Shown here in pieces: positions 20,830-31,061 of a stretch of 64,000 nucleotides of DNA. The stretch is from Rickettsia rhipicephali str. 3-7-female6-CWPP. Lineage in GTDB: Bacteria > Pseudomonadota > Alphaproteobacteria > Rickettsiales > Rickettsiaceae. Every line of letters starts with the position of its first letter. The stretch's first letter is position 1. The position numbers were made by a program, and so were the translations under genes. The stretch is taken from assembly GCF_000284075.1 (NCBI RefSeq), contig NC_017042.1, positions 620,001-684,000 of the forward strand, given 5' to 3'. The notes under the pieces are model-generated. The model ran no database searches. It worked only from the letters and a program-made list of their open reading frames with translations, and had not been told where the DNA came from.

Positions 20830-21498
20830 ATGTTATATATGTTAAAAAAAATTATAATATTATTTTTAGGAATGTTTTTACTTTCAGCTTGTACAGATAA
20901 TTTTAGAAGCTATTTTCAAAGATCAGCAAATAACAGATTGGTTGATAGCAAAGGTGCTAAAGGCGGCAAGAGAAAACCTGTATATAATAATAAATATATT
21001 ACTTTGGCTAAAAAGAATATATTAGAAGATAATCTTGATTATGATAACGACGATGATGATGACTATGATAGCGATGATAGTCCTTTAAGAGGAGAAAGAA
21101 TCGATCCTGTAAAGAGAAATCGTGAAATGTATCTTAAGATGATTAAAAGGGATATAGCAAGGCAAAAAGCAGAAGCCGGCTTCGCTGAATCCGATGATGA
21201 TATGACTTTAAGGAGAGCGAATAAAAAGGTTAGAAAAGACGATAGCGAGAAAGAAAAAAAGATACAAGAGGAATTAAATCAGATAAAAGCCATGCTTAGA
21301 GAAACTAAGCGTGATATATCAAAATATACTTGTCCAAATGCTGTAGTAAATCAAAATTATGCTCCGCCCGTTACGAATTATGAGCCTGTAAATTATCCAC
21401 CGGTAAAAAATAGTAAGCCGTATAATAACAATTCTAAGGTAAAGCAAAAATTTATTCGTGAAGATGATGATAACGGCAGTAATGCTTGTTCGATATAA
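20830..21498 (+). CDS. Hypothetical charged lipoprotein
   Basis: Family not recognised. The N-terminus [18 protein letters not shown] is a lipoprotein signal, with the lipidation Cys at about residue 21 of the longer form (a second ATG lies at 20839). The mature protein is very polar: an Asp run (about 74-82), a Lys/Glu-rich, probably helical middle (about 130-165), and a Pro/Asn/Tyr-rich tail. At 222 residues with no enzyme motif, it looks structural or surface-associated. The frame is open. Confidence 0.7.
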   Translation: MLYMLKKIIILFLGMFLLSACTDNFRSYFQRSANNRLVDSKGAKGGKRKPVYNNKYITLAKKNILEDNLDYDNDDDDDYDSDDSPLRGERIDPVKRNREMYLKMIKRDIARQKAEAGFAESDDDMTLRRANKKVRKDDSEKEKKIQEELNQIKAMLRETKRDISKYTCPNAVVNQNYAPPVTNYEPVNYPPVKNSKPYNNNSKVKQKFIREDDDNGSNACSI

Positions 21499-21675
21499 TA
21501 AGCCTATTCTTAGCTAAGAGCTGAAATCTTTAGTCTTTAGATATATACAGCAATCTCTGATGTGATATATTTATCACTATCAATAGGTTTATTATTTTTT
21601 AAGTAAGATTATTATTTATTAATAAAAATTAATATTTGAATATAGAAATATGTTCAATTTATTAATAGGTATAAT

Positions 21676-22262
21676 ATGAAAAGTAAACTCTCAGCCAAGT
21701 ACTGCTAGTCTTACCTTTATAAAAGGCCTTCAAAACCCTATTGTTACTGAAATAAAAGAATAAAAATTACATTTTAAAGATCAAGAGCTTGAAAAAGCTT
21801 ACGGGATGGCTTCAGATGATATTTCTATTCAAACAACAAGAGAACAGATATTATATGCTTTAAGAGCTATGGAATCTGCAAAACAACATTCAACAGACAA
21901 GACACAAGCATTTATTAAGTGACTACGGTATTTGTGTTGCTTACTCATTTGCTAATTATAAAAGAAGCGGTAAGGACATACTAGAATTTGTATCACCTTA
22001 TTTATTAAAAAACGCATATGATATGGAATATATTAAGGCATATATTCCTGAAGCATATATAAAAGAAAGTAATAAAAATGATGCTATGGAATTGCTTGGT
22101 AAACGAGAAGTAAGAGACTATTTAGATCAAAAGTCTTCTGAGTTAGTAAGCACATCGTCTGTACCGTCTACTCCTTCTACAACGGACACATTTAATTATG
22201 ATAGTGATGAAATTACGGTTACTGGAGAAGAGAAAACGACGCCGAATACTGAACAAGCTTGA
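21676..22262 (+). pseudogene. Broken hypothetical gene
   Basis: Family not recognised. ATG 21676 reads MKSKLSAKYC and then stops. A shift gives SQPSTASLTFIKGLQNPIV, interrupted by TAA near 21763, and continues as DQELEKAYGMASDDIS up to another break near 21920. The last frame runs LLSDYGICVAYSFANYKRSG into the open segment from 22023 to stop 22262, ending in a Ser/Thr-rich tail. Restored length is about 190 residues. At least two shifts and one stop rule out a working product. Confidence 0.7.
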
Positions 22263-22270
22263 TACCACTG

Positions 22271-22368
22271 TCACGCTGTGGCTTGTCCACGGGGTTTAGT
22301 TAAAAATACTAATAATATTAGTATTTTTTAGTTGTTTTTCTGGATATTGTGGTCAAGCCACGGTATAA
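22271..22368. repeat. Dispersed palindrome, family B
   Basis: TCACGCTGTGGCTTGTCCAC and complement GGTCAAGCCACGGTAT around the core AATACTAATAATATTAGT, nearly the core of 18004-18108. The linker follows (GCCATACAACAACATT, about 22388). It covers the decayed 3' end of the RND pump. Confidence 0.75.
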
Positions 22369-24017
22369 TACCAAACGAGTTTCTCGCGCCATACAACAAC
22401 ATTAAGATTTCCAATTTAATTCCGGATAGATTGCTAATTTCAGCTTTATAATTGCTATGCTTTAACCATTTCTTAGCTGTTTCTAAATATAGGCAAATTA
22501 TCGGTGTGATGTAAAGAGTAAGTAATTGCAATGTGAGTAAACCTCCTACTACTGCAAGCCCTAGTGATCTTCTCTATGCTCCTGTTGCTCCGACTCCAAG
22601 AGCAATAGGCATAGCTCTCATTAAGGCAGTTAGGGTAGTCCTCATAATCGGTCTGAATCGTATTATACATGCTTCATAAATTGCTTCATGCGAAGATTTA
22701 TTGTCAGTTCTTTCAAGTTCTAAGGCAAAATCAATAATCATGATAGCGTTTTGCTTCACTATACCGATTAACATTATAAGTCCGACAAATCCGTACATAT
22801 CAAGTTCGCTATTAAATATTAGTAGAGTGAGTAATGCTCCAAATATAGCGGTAGGTAGTCCTAAAAGTATAGTTATAGGATGCACAAAACTTTCATATAA
22901 CATGCCAAGGATGATGTAAATAACTATAACGGCAAGTTCAAGCAATAAGCCAAGATCGGAAAAAGACTACTGACATGCCTGAACTGTTCCTTGGAAGCTT
23001 CCCGTAATCGTAGCCGGCATTTGTAACTCTCTTATTGCTTGATTAACTTTTGGAACGGCATCACTAATTGAATATCCATCTTGCAGGTTAAATGATACCC
23101 CGTAACTGAAGGTAATTGCCCGAAATGTGAAATACTAAGTGGGCCAACAGTATTAACAATTTTAGCAAGGGTAGTTAGCGGTACTAAATTGCCGCTTGCG
23201 GAGTTAATATTGACTAAAGATAACATTGACGAATCTGTTTGATATTTAGGATCTAGCTCTAAAATAACGTCATATTGAGCTGTTGGGGTGGTATATAATG
23301 TAGAAATCTGCTCAGCACCGTAAGCTGCATATAAGATATTCTGGACGTACTCGACTGATATACCGAGTTTTGCAGCCTTATATCTATCAATCTGCACTAA
23401 AGTTTGTGGCTGTGCTATTTGTAAATCCGAAGTTACGTCAATAAAACCTGGCAGCCGTGCGAACTTGTCCTTTAATTTCGGTGCAAAGCTAAATAGCACA
23501 TCTTGATCGAGTTCTTGCATAGTATATTGATATTGGCTTTTGGTTGCTTGTCCGTCGATCGTAATAGTAGGTACGTTCTGGATATATACCCTTAAACCTA
23601 CTAAATGATTTAGTTTTGAACGTAACTGATCTATAACGGCGTCAGCTCCTATTCTTTGATCACGAGGTTTTAAGCTAATCAAAATCGTACCCTGATTTAC
23701 GGCAGAGTTTCCACCTGAAACACCTACGGAAAATGAATCTATATTAGGATTTTTAAGTAATACATCACTTACTTGTTGCTGTTCTTGCACCATCGCATCA
23801 AAAGAAATAGTTTGAGCGGCGTCGGTAAAAACTAAGATTTGTCCCGTATCGGAATCAGGCATAAAGCCTTTGCGTACTTTCCCAAATAAATAAGCCGTTG
23901 CGATGATTACTAAGAGAAATATAAGCATAGTAGTTTTTGAATGCTCTACTACTGTTTTTAGACTGCTACCATATTTTTGTTTGACATATTCAAAGGCTTT
24001 TTCGGTTAGTGGTAGGT

Positions 24018-24102
24018 CGTCATTGCGAGGCGTCAAAGACGCCGTGGCAATCTCGGTTGGTTGCCCTGAGCGTGCTTCGTCACTACGTTCCTCGCAATGA
24101 CG
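24018..24102. repeat. Family C palindrome inside the RND pseudogene
   Basis: CGTCATTGCGAGGCGTCAAA and CGTTCCTCGCAATGACG form the arms. It is read in frame as RHCEERSDEARSGQPTEIA. The frame is open around it, so the insertion may predate the gene's death. Confidence 0.75.
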
Positions 24103-24843
24103 ATCCCTCAAAAACACATTACATAACATAGGAGTTACGGTTATCGAGATAACTCCCGAAAGCAAAATAGCGGTAGTAATAACAACGGCAAGTTCGTGCA
24201 GTAGCTTCCCTAAAATTCTGCTCATAAATAATATTGGGATGAATATCGTCATTAGGGATAAAGTCCTTGAGACGATAGTAAATCCTATTTCTTTAGTATC
24301 GTTAATACATGCTGCTATTTTACTCTCGCCTTTTTCCATATGTCGTGTGATATTTTCAAGCACTACTATTGCATCATCCACGACAAAACCCATCGCAAGC
24401 GTTAGAGCCATTAAAGACATATTATCGATGCTATAACCGAATAGATACATAAAGGCAAAAGTACCGACAACTGATAAAGGAAGGGCAATAGTCGGAATAA
24501 TCACGGACCGTCAGTTATGTAGAAAGAGAAATATAGCAATCACTACGAGTATTAAAGCGAGTAGCATAGTAAAATTGGCATCATTTACCGATTCTCTGAT
24601 AGAAATTGACCTATCAAACATGATATTAATATTAATGTCCTCAGGGATTTGCCTGCGAAGCAACGGCAATACTTCTTTTATAGAGTCGACTATTTCAATA
24701 GTATTAGTATCCGGTTGTTTTTGAATAGCAAGTATTTACCCCCGGCTTATCCTTATACCAAGCGGCGATTTTATTATTAGCTACGCTATCAATGGCTTTC
24801 CCGATATTTTTAAGAAAAAGCGGATTACCGTTTTTATAAGTTA

Positions 24844-25463
24844 ACGCGAGTTTCGAATTAATAGAACATAGAATTTAGGCTAGCAAGAGAGATGTAATAG
24901 AAGGTTTATTATCAGACATTTGATAATTTATCAGTGCTGCAATCATATGAACAAAGGCATTTGTAACTGATCTATGCCTTGAATGCTCAAACTTACTCAA
25001 TAGTTTAATTTTGCTAAAAACAGATTCTATCAATGATCTTTTAAGCAATAATATTTTATCCAACATAGACATAAGCTTATTTTTCATATTTTTCTTTACT
25101 CTAGTTACTATAAAAACTCCTTGCTCTAAAAGTTGTTGAAATAATTTTTGTGAAATATAATCACGATCTCCAAATATTTTACCAAAAAGATTTTTTATCA
25201 TCAATTCTAGCTGTTTTCTATCATCCTTATTACCAGGACTAAAAGATGCTTTAACTTATACCACCAGCTCTATTAATTATTAAATGTAGTTTGAGTCCAT
25301 AGAACCAACCTTTTGTTGTTGCACCACGTGCTGCTATACCAGCAAACACTTTATGCATTGAAATACGATATTTCTTGCATACCTCTATACTACTTGAATC
25401 TACAAATAGATAGTCCGTCACGCTGATTCAAAATAGAATTTAATATTAATACGAAACTCGCGT
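24844..25463 (-). mobile_element. Internally deleted IS982-family element with target duplication
   Basis: A 620-bp unit bounded by inverted repeats: ACGCGAGTTTCGAATTAATA at the left end and its near-complement at the right (ACGCGAGTTTCGTATTAATA on the minus strand). Direct repeats AAGTTA flank it at 24838-24843 and 25464-25469. Removing the element and one AAGTTA restores the pump frame as AKEYNELILTYKNGNPLF. Only the middle and C-terminal transposase parts remain, so it cannot move by itself. IS982 elements are usually near 1 kb, so about 350 bp was lost next to the right end. Confidence 0.85.
24875..25436 (-). pseudogene. IS982-family transposase remnant
   Basis: Two frames together read DSSSIEVCKKYRISMHKVFA, TTKGWFYGLKLHLIINRAGG, then after one frameshift FSPGNKDDRKQLELMIKNLF and FGDRDYISQKLFQQLLEQG, ending with HSRHRSVTNAFVHMIAALIN. 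These match the IS982 transposase core, including the Asp of FVDSSS and the Asp and Glu regions of the DDE fold. The first 100 or so residues are missing. Inactive. Confidence 0.8.
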
Positions 25464-26183
25464 AAGTTAATATTAACTCATTATATTCTTTAGCATTTTG
25501 TAATTGTCCAGGGGCTCTAATGCTTGAGTAGATATCTTTACCGTATAAAGCTCCGGTCGGTAAATTAACATTAGCAGAGCTGATAATGTTTGATACTTAG
25601 TCAAGCCCTATATTATTTGCTGCCATTTTAACAGGGGCAACCTGCACACGCACTGCATATTGTTGTGAGCCGTAAACTTGTATCTGTGCAACACCCGGCA
25701 GCATAGATAAACGCTCAGCCATAATTGTTTCGGCGTAATAGTCCACGGTATATAAGGGGGAGAGTATCAGAGGTTAAAGATAAATAAAATATAGGTACGT
25801 CGGCAGGATTTACTTTACGATATGAGGGCGGGGTAGGTAAGGCGTTCGGTAGCTGCTTGTACGTCTTGTGCCGCTGCATCTATATCTCGGTCTAAATTAA
25901 ACTGCAAAGTAATTTGAGTAGTACTGTTACTATTAACCGAACTCATCGAGTCAATATCTGATATCGTCGAGAATTGTTTTTCAAGCGGTAATGCAACTGA
26001 AGATACCATAGTAGTAGGGTCAGCTCCAGGCAAGCTTACTGAAACCTGAATAGTTGGGCAGTTGATGTCAGGTAAAACGCTTACCGGTAATAGCCTATAG
26101 CCGAATGCTCCAAACAGCAAAATAGTTGCCATGAATAAAGTAGCAAGAACCGGACGCTTAATAAATATTTCTGAAATACCTAA

Positions 26184-26936
26184 TTATTTTTTTCCTGTTT
26201 TATGGATTTTTTCCGTCATACATATTGTCATTGCGAGCGACTGTAAGAAGCGTGGCAATCTCATGAAATAATGACAAACTCCTAAGATTGCTTCGTCAAT
26301 TACTTTGTAATTTCCTTGCAATGACGCCTGCTCGCAATGACGATTTGACACTACTCCTCCCCTAACACTCACCTCTGCTCCGTTAGATAATCGTAGCTGT
26401 CCGTTGGTGATTACCGTTTCTCCCTCATCTGTAACGCTTTTAATAACAATAAAATCATCATTAGAAAACACTATATCTATATTCTTGACCACGGCTTTAT
26501 TATCTTGATCGACAACAAATACATAAGGACCTTGATCGTTAGTTTGCATGGCTTTAGACGGAACTATATACGATCGAGATATTTTTCAGGTACGGAGAAG
26601 CTGACATAAATAGGCGAGATAGTATTTATAGTTACTAGACTCACAAAATCCGGCGATACTAAATCACCTGCTTTTACTTCTTGTCCGTCATCAAAATTTA
26701 CACTTAATATTTAGCCCATAACTTAAGGTTGAATATCGGCGCTTTGGTAAGTTTCAGCTACTCCTGCAAGTTCTATCACATCAGGTACGTCTTGTCTGAT
26801 AACTTGTGTTACCTCAACCGGAGCTGCTATAGTGATTTGTTTACTGCTTTTATGATGATGTTTTATTGCCTAAACCACTAATAATTAGTATTGGTAATGT
26901 TATCAATATCAAATTCCGCATTATTGTTTTAAGCAT
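26184..26936 (-). pseudogene. RND adaptor (membrane fusion protein), decayed
   Basis: ATG 26936 reads MLKTIMRNLILITLPILIIS, an N-terminal anchor, then breaks. Later frames give APVEVTQVIRQDVPDVIELA and AGVAETYQSADIQP, the barrel-sandwich entry of HlyD/AcrA-type adaptors, and finally the open segment from 26549: QGPYVFVVDQDNKAVVKNID and GETVITNGQLRLSNGAEV, the C-terminal membrane-proximal domain. The last 40 residues come from a family C repeat. Several shifts and stops are present. It lies between the dead outer membrane factor and the dead pump. Confidence 0.85.
26227..26342. repeat. Family C palindrome at the end of the adaptor pseudogene
   Basis: GTCATTGCGAGCGACTGTAA and CTGCTCGCAATGACG arms, with inner CTCATGAAA / CTCCTAAGATTGC. 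It is read in the adaptor frame as NRHCEQASLQGNYKVIDEA, replacing the natural C-terminus. Confidence 0.75.
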
Positions 26937-26938
26937 TG

Positions 26939-28015
26939 TTATTTGCCAAAATCAAAAATAGGTCCTGCTGTGTTGTTGCCTACCTGCCAAGTCTCAGCTG
27001 AGTTAGTAAACAGAGTATTAAGTTTATTGCTACCGAATCCTAATAAGCCTGTTAAAGAAATTTATGGAAAATAAGTAGCTTTTATTGTTTTTAAGTTTGC
27101 ATCTGCTGCTAGTAAAGTCTGCTCTGCGGCTTTAATATCCGGTCTTTGCTCTAAAAGCTCTGATGGTAATATTTTAGGTAATACCGGTAGAGCAGGGAAG
27201 TAATCTATTGGTTTATCACGATAAATTAAGCCGTTTACTATATTTTCAGGAATTCTACCTACTAAAATTTTTAAAGCGGTTTCCTGCTCATGTCTTTGTT
27301 GTTTTAAAGGTTGCAATGATAACTTAGTAAGTGCAAGTTCGGAAGCAGCTTCACTAACCGATATTAAATCACCTACGCCAAGATTATATAATTTCTGATT
27401 TAATTTATAAATTTCCGTTTGAGCCTCAATTAGCTTTTCAGTTAGATAGATTTGTTTGTCTAATGCTAAAAGATTAAAGTAACTTATAGTGACGTTACTT
27501 ATAACCGATAAACGTACCGCTGCCTTGCTATACTTACTTGCAAGAAAAGTTTTTTTTAGCCGATGCGCTAGCGTTGGCGGCTGCCCCCATAAATCCAGCT
27601 CGTAATTAAGCACGTTTGCTAGCCCAAAATTATTAGAGAATTTCGGCTCATTCGGTGCTTTTGTTTCTTTACGATTTGCTCCGCCTCGTAAATTGATTTA
27701 TGGAAATCTATAAGAATTAATAAGGTTAAGCTATGCTTTCGCTGCTAGCACATTACTCATTGCCAGCTCAATATCGGAGTTACCGGTTAAAGATTCTTCG
27801 ATTAGGTTATTTAACACCGGATCGTTAAATTGCAGCAACCACTTGGAGGATGCATTATTATTTTGTTCTAGAGAATAATTATTCCAAGTAGTAGGTAATG
27901 AGAGTTTAGGGGGAATATTATCGTGTTTTGTATTACAACCACATAGAAGAAATGATAAAATCGATAAAACTAGAATATATTTTAAGTAAATGAAAAATCG
28001 GCATACGAAGTTCAT
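26939..28015 (-). pseudogene. Outer membrane efflux lipoprotein (NodT/TolC-like), decayed
   Basis: The start at 28015 gives a lipoprotein signal (FLLCGC) and KWLLQFNDPVLNNLIEESLT, typical of NodT-family outer membrane factors, then a stop at 27731. The middle survives as YELDLWGQPPTLAHRLKKTF through LLEQRPDIKAAEQTLLAADA, with a TAA after YFP (27062). The rest reads ISLTGLLGFGSNKLN and WQVGNNTAGPIFDFGK. About a third of the family length is missing. It was the channel of the tripartite pump whose adaptor and transporter follow. Confidence 0.88.
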
Positions 28016-28153
28016 CGAGTAGGTTCATTAAAATAAATTCATATTACTTAATATTAATTATGAATCTTTAAACTATGAATCTTTAAACCGCTATGTCATA
28101 TAGACTATTATTTTTTCAACTAACTATTTTTATAATTACGTAATAATGTTGCT

Positions 28154-28283
28154 ACAGCATATTTTAGAAAGCTTGATATAAGTGAATTTTGCAGGATTCG
28201 CTTGTGTTCACTCACGTATTTTTATACGCTGTGTAGGATCACCCTTAAATTCATCTTATCTGAAGCTTTCTAAAATATGCTGT
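28154..28283. repeat. Family E palindrome at the glycosyltransferase 3' end
   Basis: A perfect 21-bp inverted repeat starts ACAGCATATTTTAGAAAGCT (28154-28174) with complement at 28263-28283. The right arm contains the last nine codons of the glycosyltransferase (QHILESFR and stop). The core matches the murD and histidine kinase inserts. Confidence 0.85.
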
Positions 28284-29272
28284 AACTTTTCAGAAACAAC
28301 TTTAATGTCATAATTTTGTTTGAGAGTAAGGTAGGCGTTTTTAGAAAATTCTTTTACTTTTATAGGGCTCTCTATTAGATAGACAATTTTTTCTGCTAAA
28401 TCTTCAGCAGAGCCGGCTTTACAAATAAGCCCGTCTTGCATGTCGCTTAAGATTGCTGCAGGCCCTTCAGTATCTGTACTAACGATAGGCACGCTTGCCT
28501 CCATTGCTTCAAGCACTATAATTCCAAACGGTTCATGAAGAGACGGTAAGCAGAAAATATCTATTTGTTTAAAGAATTTATCTCTATTGTTAACCCATCC
28601 CGTAAATGATATTTGATCTTGTAAATTAAGTTTATGTGCTAAAGCAATTAAATTATCTTTTTCCTCGCCGCTTCCACCTATAACTGCATGAAGATCATAT
28701 TTTTTTTCTTTTAAAATTTTGATAGCTTTAATAAAAACATCAACACCTTTCTTAGCTACAAATCTTGCTAGTACACCAATTACGACAGGTTTTCTATATG
28801 TTTTATTTGGAATAAAGTCTTTAGCAATATTTATCATATTCGGTAGGATGCATATCCTAGATTCGGCAAAGTTATTTTTTAGTAAAAATTCTTTCATATG
28901 ATGAGTCAAGGCAATAACAAAATCACATTTACGTAGTCCTTTTAAACTATAATTATGAGCGATACCGATTAATTTTATATTTTGTGATTTAGCAAATTTA
29001 CTAAAATTTATTGCTCTATTACCGTGTGCTATAATTATATCGGGCTTAGTCTTATGAATTATATACTTAAGAATAAGTACCGAGAGTAAATCAAACGGTA
29101 CTATATTAGGTAGTTTTAAGCTTTGTTTGTGTAGAAAGGAATTTATTTTTGCCTTGTAAGAAGTGATATTTATAACCTCAATTTTTTGCATCTCTAAAGC
29201 AGTGCTATAATCTAAAAATGCTTGTTGAATGCCGCCAAGGTCACGACTTAGCATAATATTAAGGATTTTCAT
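28256..29272 (-). CDS. Glycosyltransferase family 4 (group 1)
   Basis: GT-B fold transferase, probably acting in lipopolysaccharide or surface glycan assembly at the cytoplasmic face. The N-terminus LSRDLGGIQQAFLDY holds the acceptor-side glycine loop. The C-terminal half carries VIGVLARFVAKKGVDVFIKA, GGSGEE, FTGWV and the donor-binding EPFGIIVLEAMEASVPIVST (EX7E motif). At 338 residues it is complete. The donor sugar cannot be read from sequence. Its last nine codons lie in a family E palindrome. Its start overlaps the end of the Rpn pseudogene at 29272. Confidence 0.88.
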   Translation of the reverse strand: MKILNIMLSRDLGGIQQAFLDYSTALEMQKIEVINITSYKAKINSFLHKQSLKLPNIVPFDLLSVLILKYIIHKTKPDIIIAHGNRAINFSKFAKSQNIKLIGIAHNYSLKGLRKCDFVIALTHHMKEFLLKNNFAESRICILPNMINIAKDFIPNKTYRKPVVIGVLARFVAKKGVDVFIKAIKILKEKKYDLHAVIGGSGEEKDNLIALAHKLNLQDQISFTGWVNNRDKFFKQIDIFCLPSLHEPFGIIVLEAMEASVPIVSTDTEGPAAILSDMQDGLICKAGSAEDLAEKIVYLIESPIKVKEFSKNAYLTLKQNYDIKVVSEKLQHILESFR

Positions 29273-30160
29273 TACTTTAATTGCTCGATTTCTTTTGCTG
29301 TTAAACCGGTAAAAGCTATAATTTTATCTAAAGGTTTATTTTTTGCTAACATTTTTTTAGCTATAGAAATTTTTTGTCTTGCTTTCCCTCTGGTTTCCCC
29401 TTTAGTTTCAGCATCCATAATTTTCTGCTCTTCTACGGCTAGATTATCCATTTCGGTTTTTATCATTTTTTCATAAGTATTTAACTCTTTTTCAGACCAA
29501 CTAGCTTGATCCAAAGCATAAAAAGCTTTTTTAATAATAAAATCATGACTATCAAATTCTCCATTTCTTCTAGAGTGCTTTCATGTGCATGTTTAAAGAA
29601 ATATGCCCATTTTTCTTGAAGGTTCTCTAATTGATCTAATTCTTTATTAAATTTCTCAAGCTCTAAAAAGATAAAATAAAAATCTTGTAGGTCGTTCTCA
29701 TAAGTTTTAGTATCAAGTAATCTATGATCTGATCTCCAATCTTTTTTATCGGGCAATAAAATAAAATCGGCAATAGCTAAGAATATTACTCCTCGAAGTT
29801 TTGCATATACTGCCATTTTTTATGATCTTCATCTTCTTTTGTTATTTGTCTTGAATAGGCCTTTGTTGCATAAAGCTGAGCTCGTTTTCCAAAACCTGAA
29901 TGTTTGCTGACCTGCATCTCTACAATAAATTGAGTACCGTATTTATCTCTACATAATATATTAACTATAGATTGTCTATAAGCAGCGATATTGTGATCTT
30001 AGATTTTTTTTAAAAAAGTAACCTCGGTAATTACTTCTTTTCCCGTATAACCTAAAATGTCATTTAGAAAATGAGTAAGTATATCCTTATTTTTTTCTGT
30101 ACCGAAAATTTTAAAAAATGCATAGTGATTTTTAGGGTCTAAGAAACGTGAAATTAGCAT
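29272..30160 (-). pseudogene. Rpn-type PD-(D/E)XK nuclease / putative transposase, broken
   Basis: ATG 30160 reads MLISRFLDPKNHYAFFKIFG and KNKDILTHFLNDILGYTG, the start of the Rpn family (recombination-promoting nucleases once called putative transposases). After a stop it continues with YGTQFIVEMQVSKHSGFGKR, holding the E-x-Q nuclease motif, then shifts frame twice (near 29820 and 29510). The rest reads FLAIADFILLPDKKDWRSDH and a Lys/Glu-rich tail ending TAKEIEQLK. Full length would be near 295 residues. Such genes are common and often decayed in Rickettsia. Confidence 0.82.
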
Positions 30161-30191
30161 AATAGTCTATATTTTTATATATCATCACTTC

Positions 30192-30223
30192 ATTATAGCA
30201 AATTCCAAGAAATTTGCTATAAT
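30192..30223. promoter_or_regulatory. Palindrome between divergent genes with outward TATAAT boxes
   Basis: ATTATAGCAAATT and AATTTGCTATAAT form a perfect 13-bp inverted repeat with a six-base loop. Each arm ends in a TATAAT facing outward, one towards dapF (ATG 30249) and one towards the Rpn pseudogene (ATG 30160). It could be a bidirectional promoter or operator, or a plain hairpin. No good -35 box is seen. Confidence 0.45.
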
Positions 30224-30248
30224 ACAATTTCCTAATATGTAAAACATT

Positions 30249-31061
30249 ATGATTAGTAAAATTAATTTTGTAAAAATGCATGGTCTCGGTAATGATTTTG
30301 TTATTGTTAACAAAAGAGATTTATCAAGTTCATATGATTTATCGCAGTTAGCAAAAAATATGGCTGAGCGTCATACAGGTATCGGTTGCGATCAGTTTAT
30401 TATTTATGAAGAGCATAATGATTTTTATGAAATGATTATATATAACATAGACGGCTCTAGTGCTAAATTATGTGGTAATGCTACAAGATGTTTAGCCAAG
30501 TTAATTTATCTTGATACGGGAAAGAAAGATATTACTGTAATGGTAGGCAATAAAAAATTGCTATGTAATGTCAATGATGAAAATAATATTAGCGTTAATG
30601 TAGGAAGCGTTAGTTTTAATGAAGCTTGGATGCCAAGTCGTGATAAAGTTTGGGCATTTGCAGAGCGTTATATGATTGATTTAAAGGAAACTATTTGCGT
30701 TGATATAGGTAATCCGCATTTGATTATTTTTAGTAAGTTAGAACCTCAAGATCAAAAAATTGTCGGTGAAAAATTGCAGGCTAAGGAATTATTTGCAGAT
30801 GGAGTAAACGTTAATTTTGCTGAAGTAAAAGATAATAAAATCTATTTATCCGTTTGGGAGCGGAGGGCAGGGTTAACGCTTGCTTGCGGAAGCGGAGCTT
30901 GCGGTAGTTTTGCTGCCGGTTTAAAGCTCGGTTTTATCCATTCACCAAGTACTATAGTCTTTAAGCACGGTAACCTTACTATGAAAGAAGAAAACGGTAA
31001 TATAATAATGCAAGGGGCAGCTATGCTTGTAGCACGTGGGGAATATTATTGTGAGCAATAA
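30249..31061 (+). CDS. dapF: Diaminopimelate epimerase
   Basis: Converts LL- to meso-diaminopimelate, the murein cross-linking residue, by a two-cysteine mechanism. MHGLGNDFVIV (10-20) and SSAKLCGNATRC with catalytic Cys75 are in the N-terminal half; CGSGACGSFAAG with the second Cys is in the C-terminal half. Its 270 residues are the normal length. The gene end overlaps the start of mtaB. It serves the same pathway as dapA (47461) in this window. Confidence 0.96.
   Translation: MISKINFVKMHGLGNDFVIVNKRDLSSSYDLSQLAKNMAERHTGIGCDQFIIYEEHNDFYEMIIYNIDGSSAKLCGNATRCLAKLIYLDTGKKDITVMVGNKKLLCNVNDENNISVNVGSVSFNEAWMPSRDKVWAFAERYMIDLKETICVDIGNPHLIIFSKLEPQDQKIVGEKLQAKELFADGVNVNFAEVKDNKIYLSVWERRAGLTLACGSGACGSFAAGLKLGFIHSPSTIVFKHGNLTMKEENGNIIMQGAAMLVARGEYYCEQ

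Larger units (their letters stand above)
22328..26180 (-). pseudogene. RND efflux pump (AcrB/MexF-like inner membrane transporter), decayed
   Basis: Joined fragments rebuild a transporter of about 1000 residues: GISEIFIKRPVLATLF and LLPVSVLPDINCPTIQVSVS at the N-terminus, FVVDDAIVVLENITRHMEKG in the first membrane block, docking-domain motifs such as PSVTGYHL, and [19 protein letters not shown] near the end. Lesions: the expected start codon is TTA, a frameshift near 25815, an IS982 copy at 24844-25463, a stop near 24770, TGA for Trp near 24512, a family C palindrome, shifts near 23095 and stops near 22970 and 22577. RND pumps export drugs or lipids with an adaptor and outer membrane factor; both partners upstream are dead as well. 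Confidence 0.9.

Noticed and set aside
22473-22919. Extra open frames in the RND region on both strands
   Set aside because: They overlap the rebuilt pump sequence in other frames and carry no motifs of their own.
29272-30160. Rpn pseudogene taken as two or three small intact genes
   Set aside because: The pieces read in order as one known family, with a stop and two shifts between them; each lacks a complete domain.
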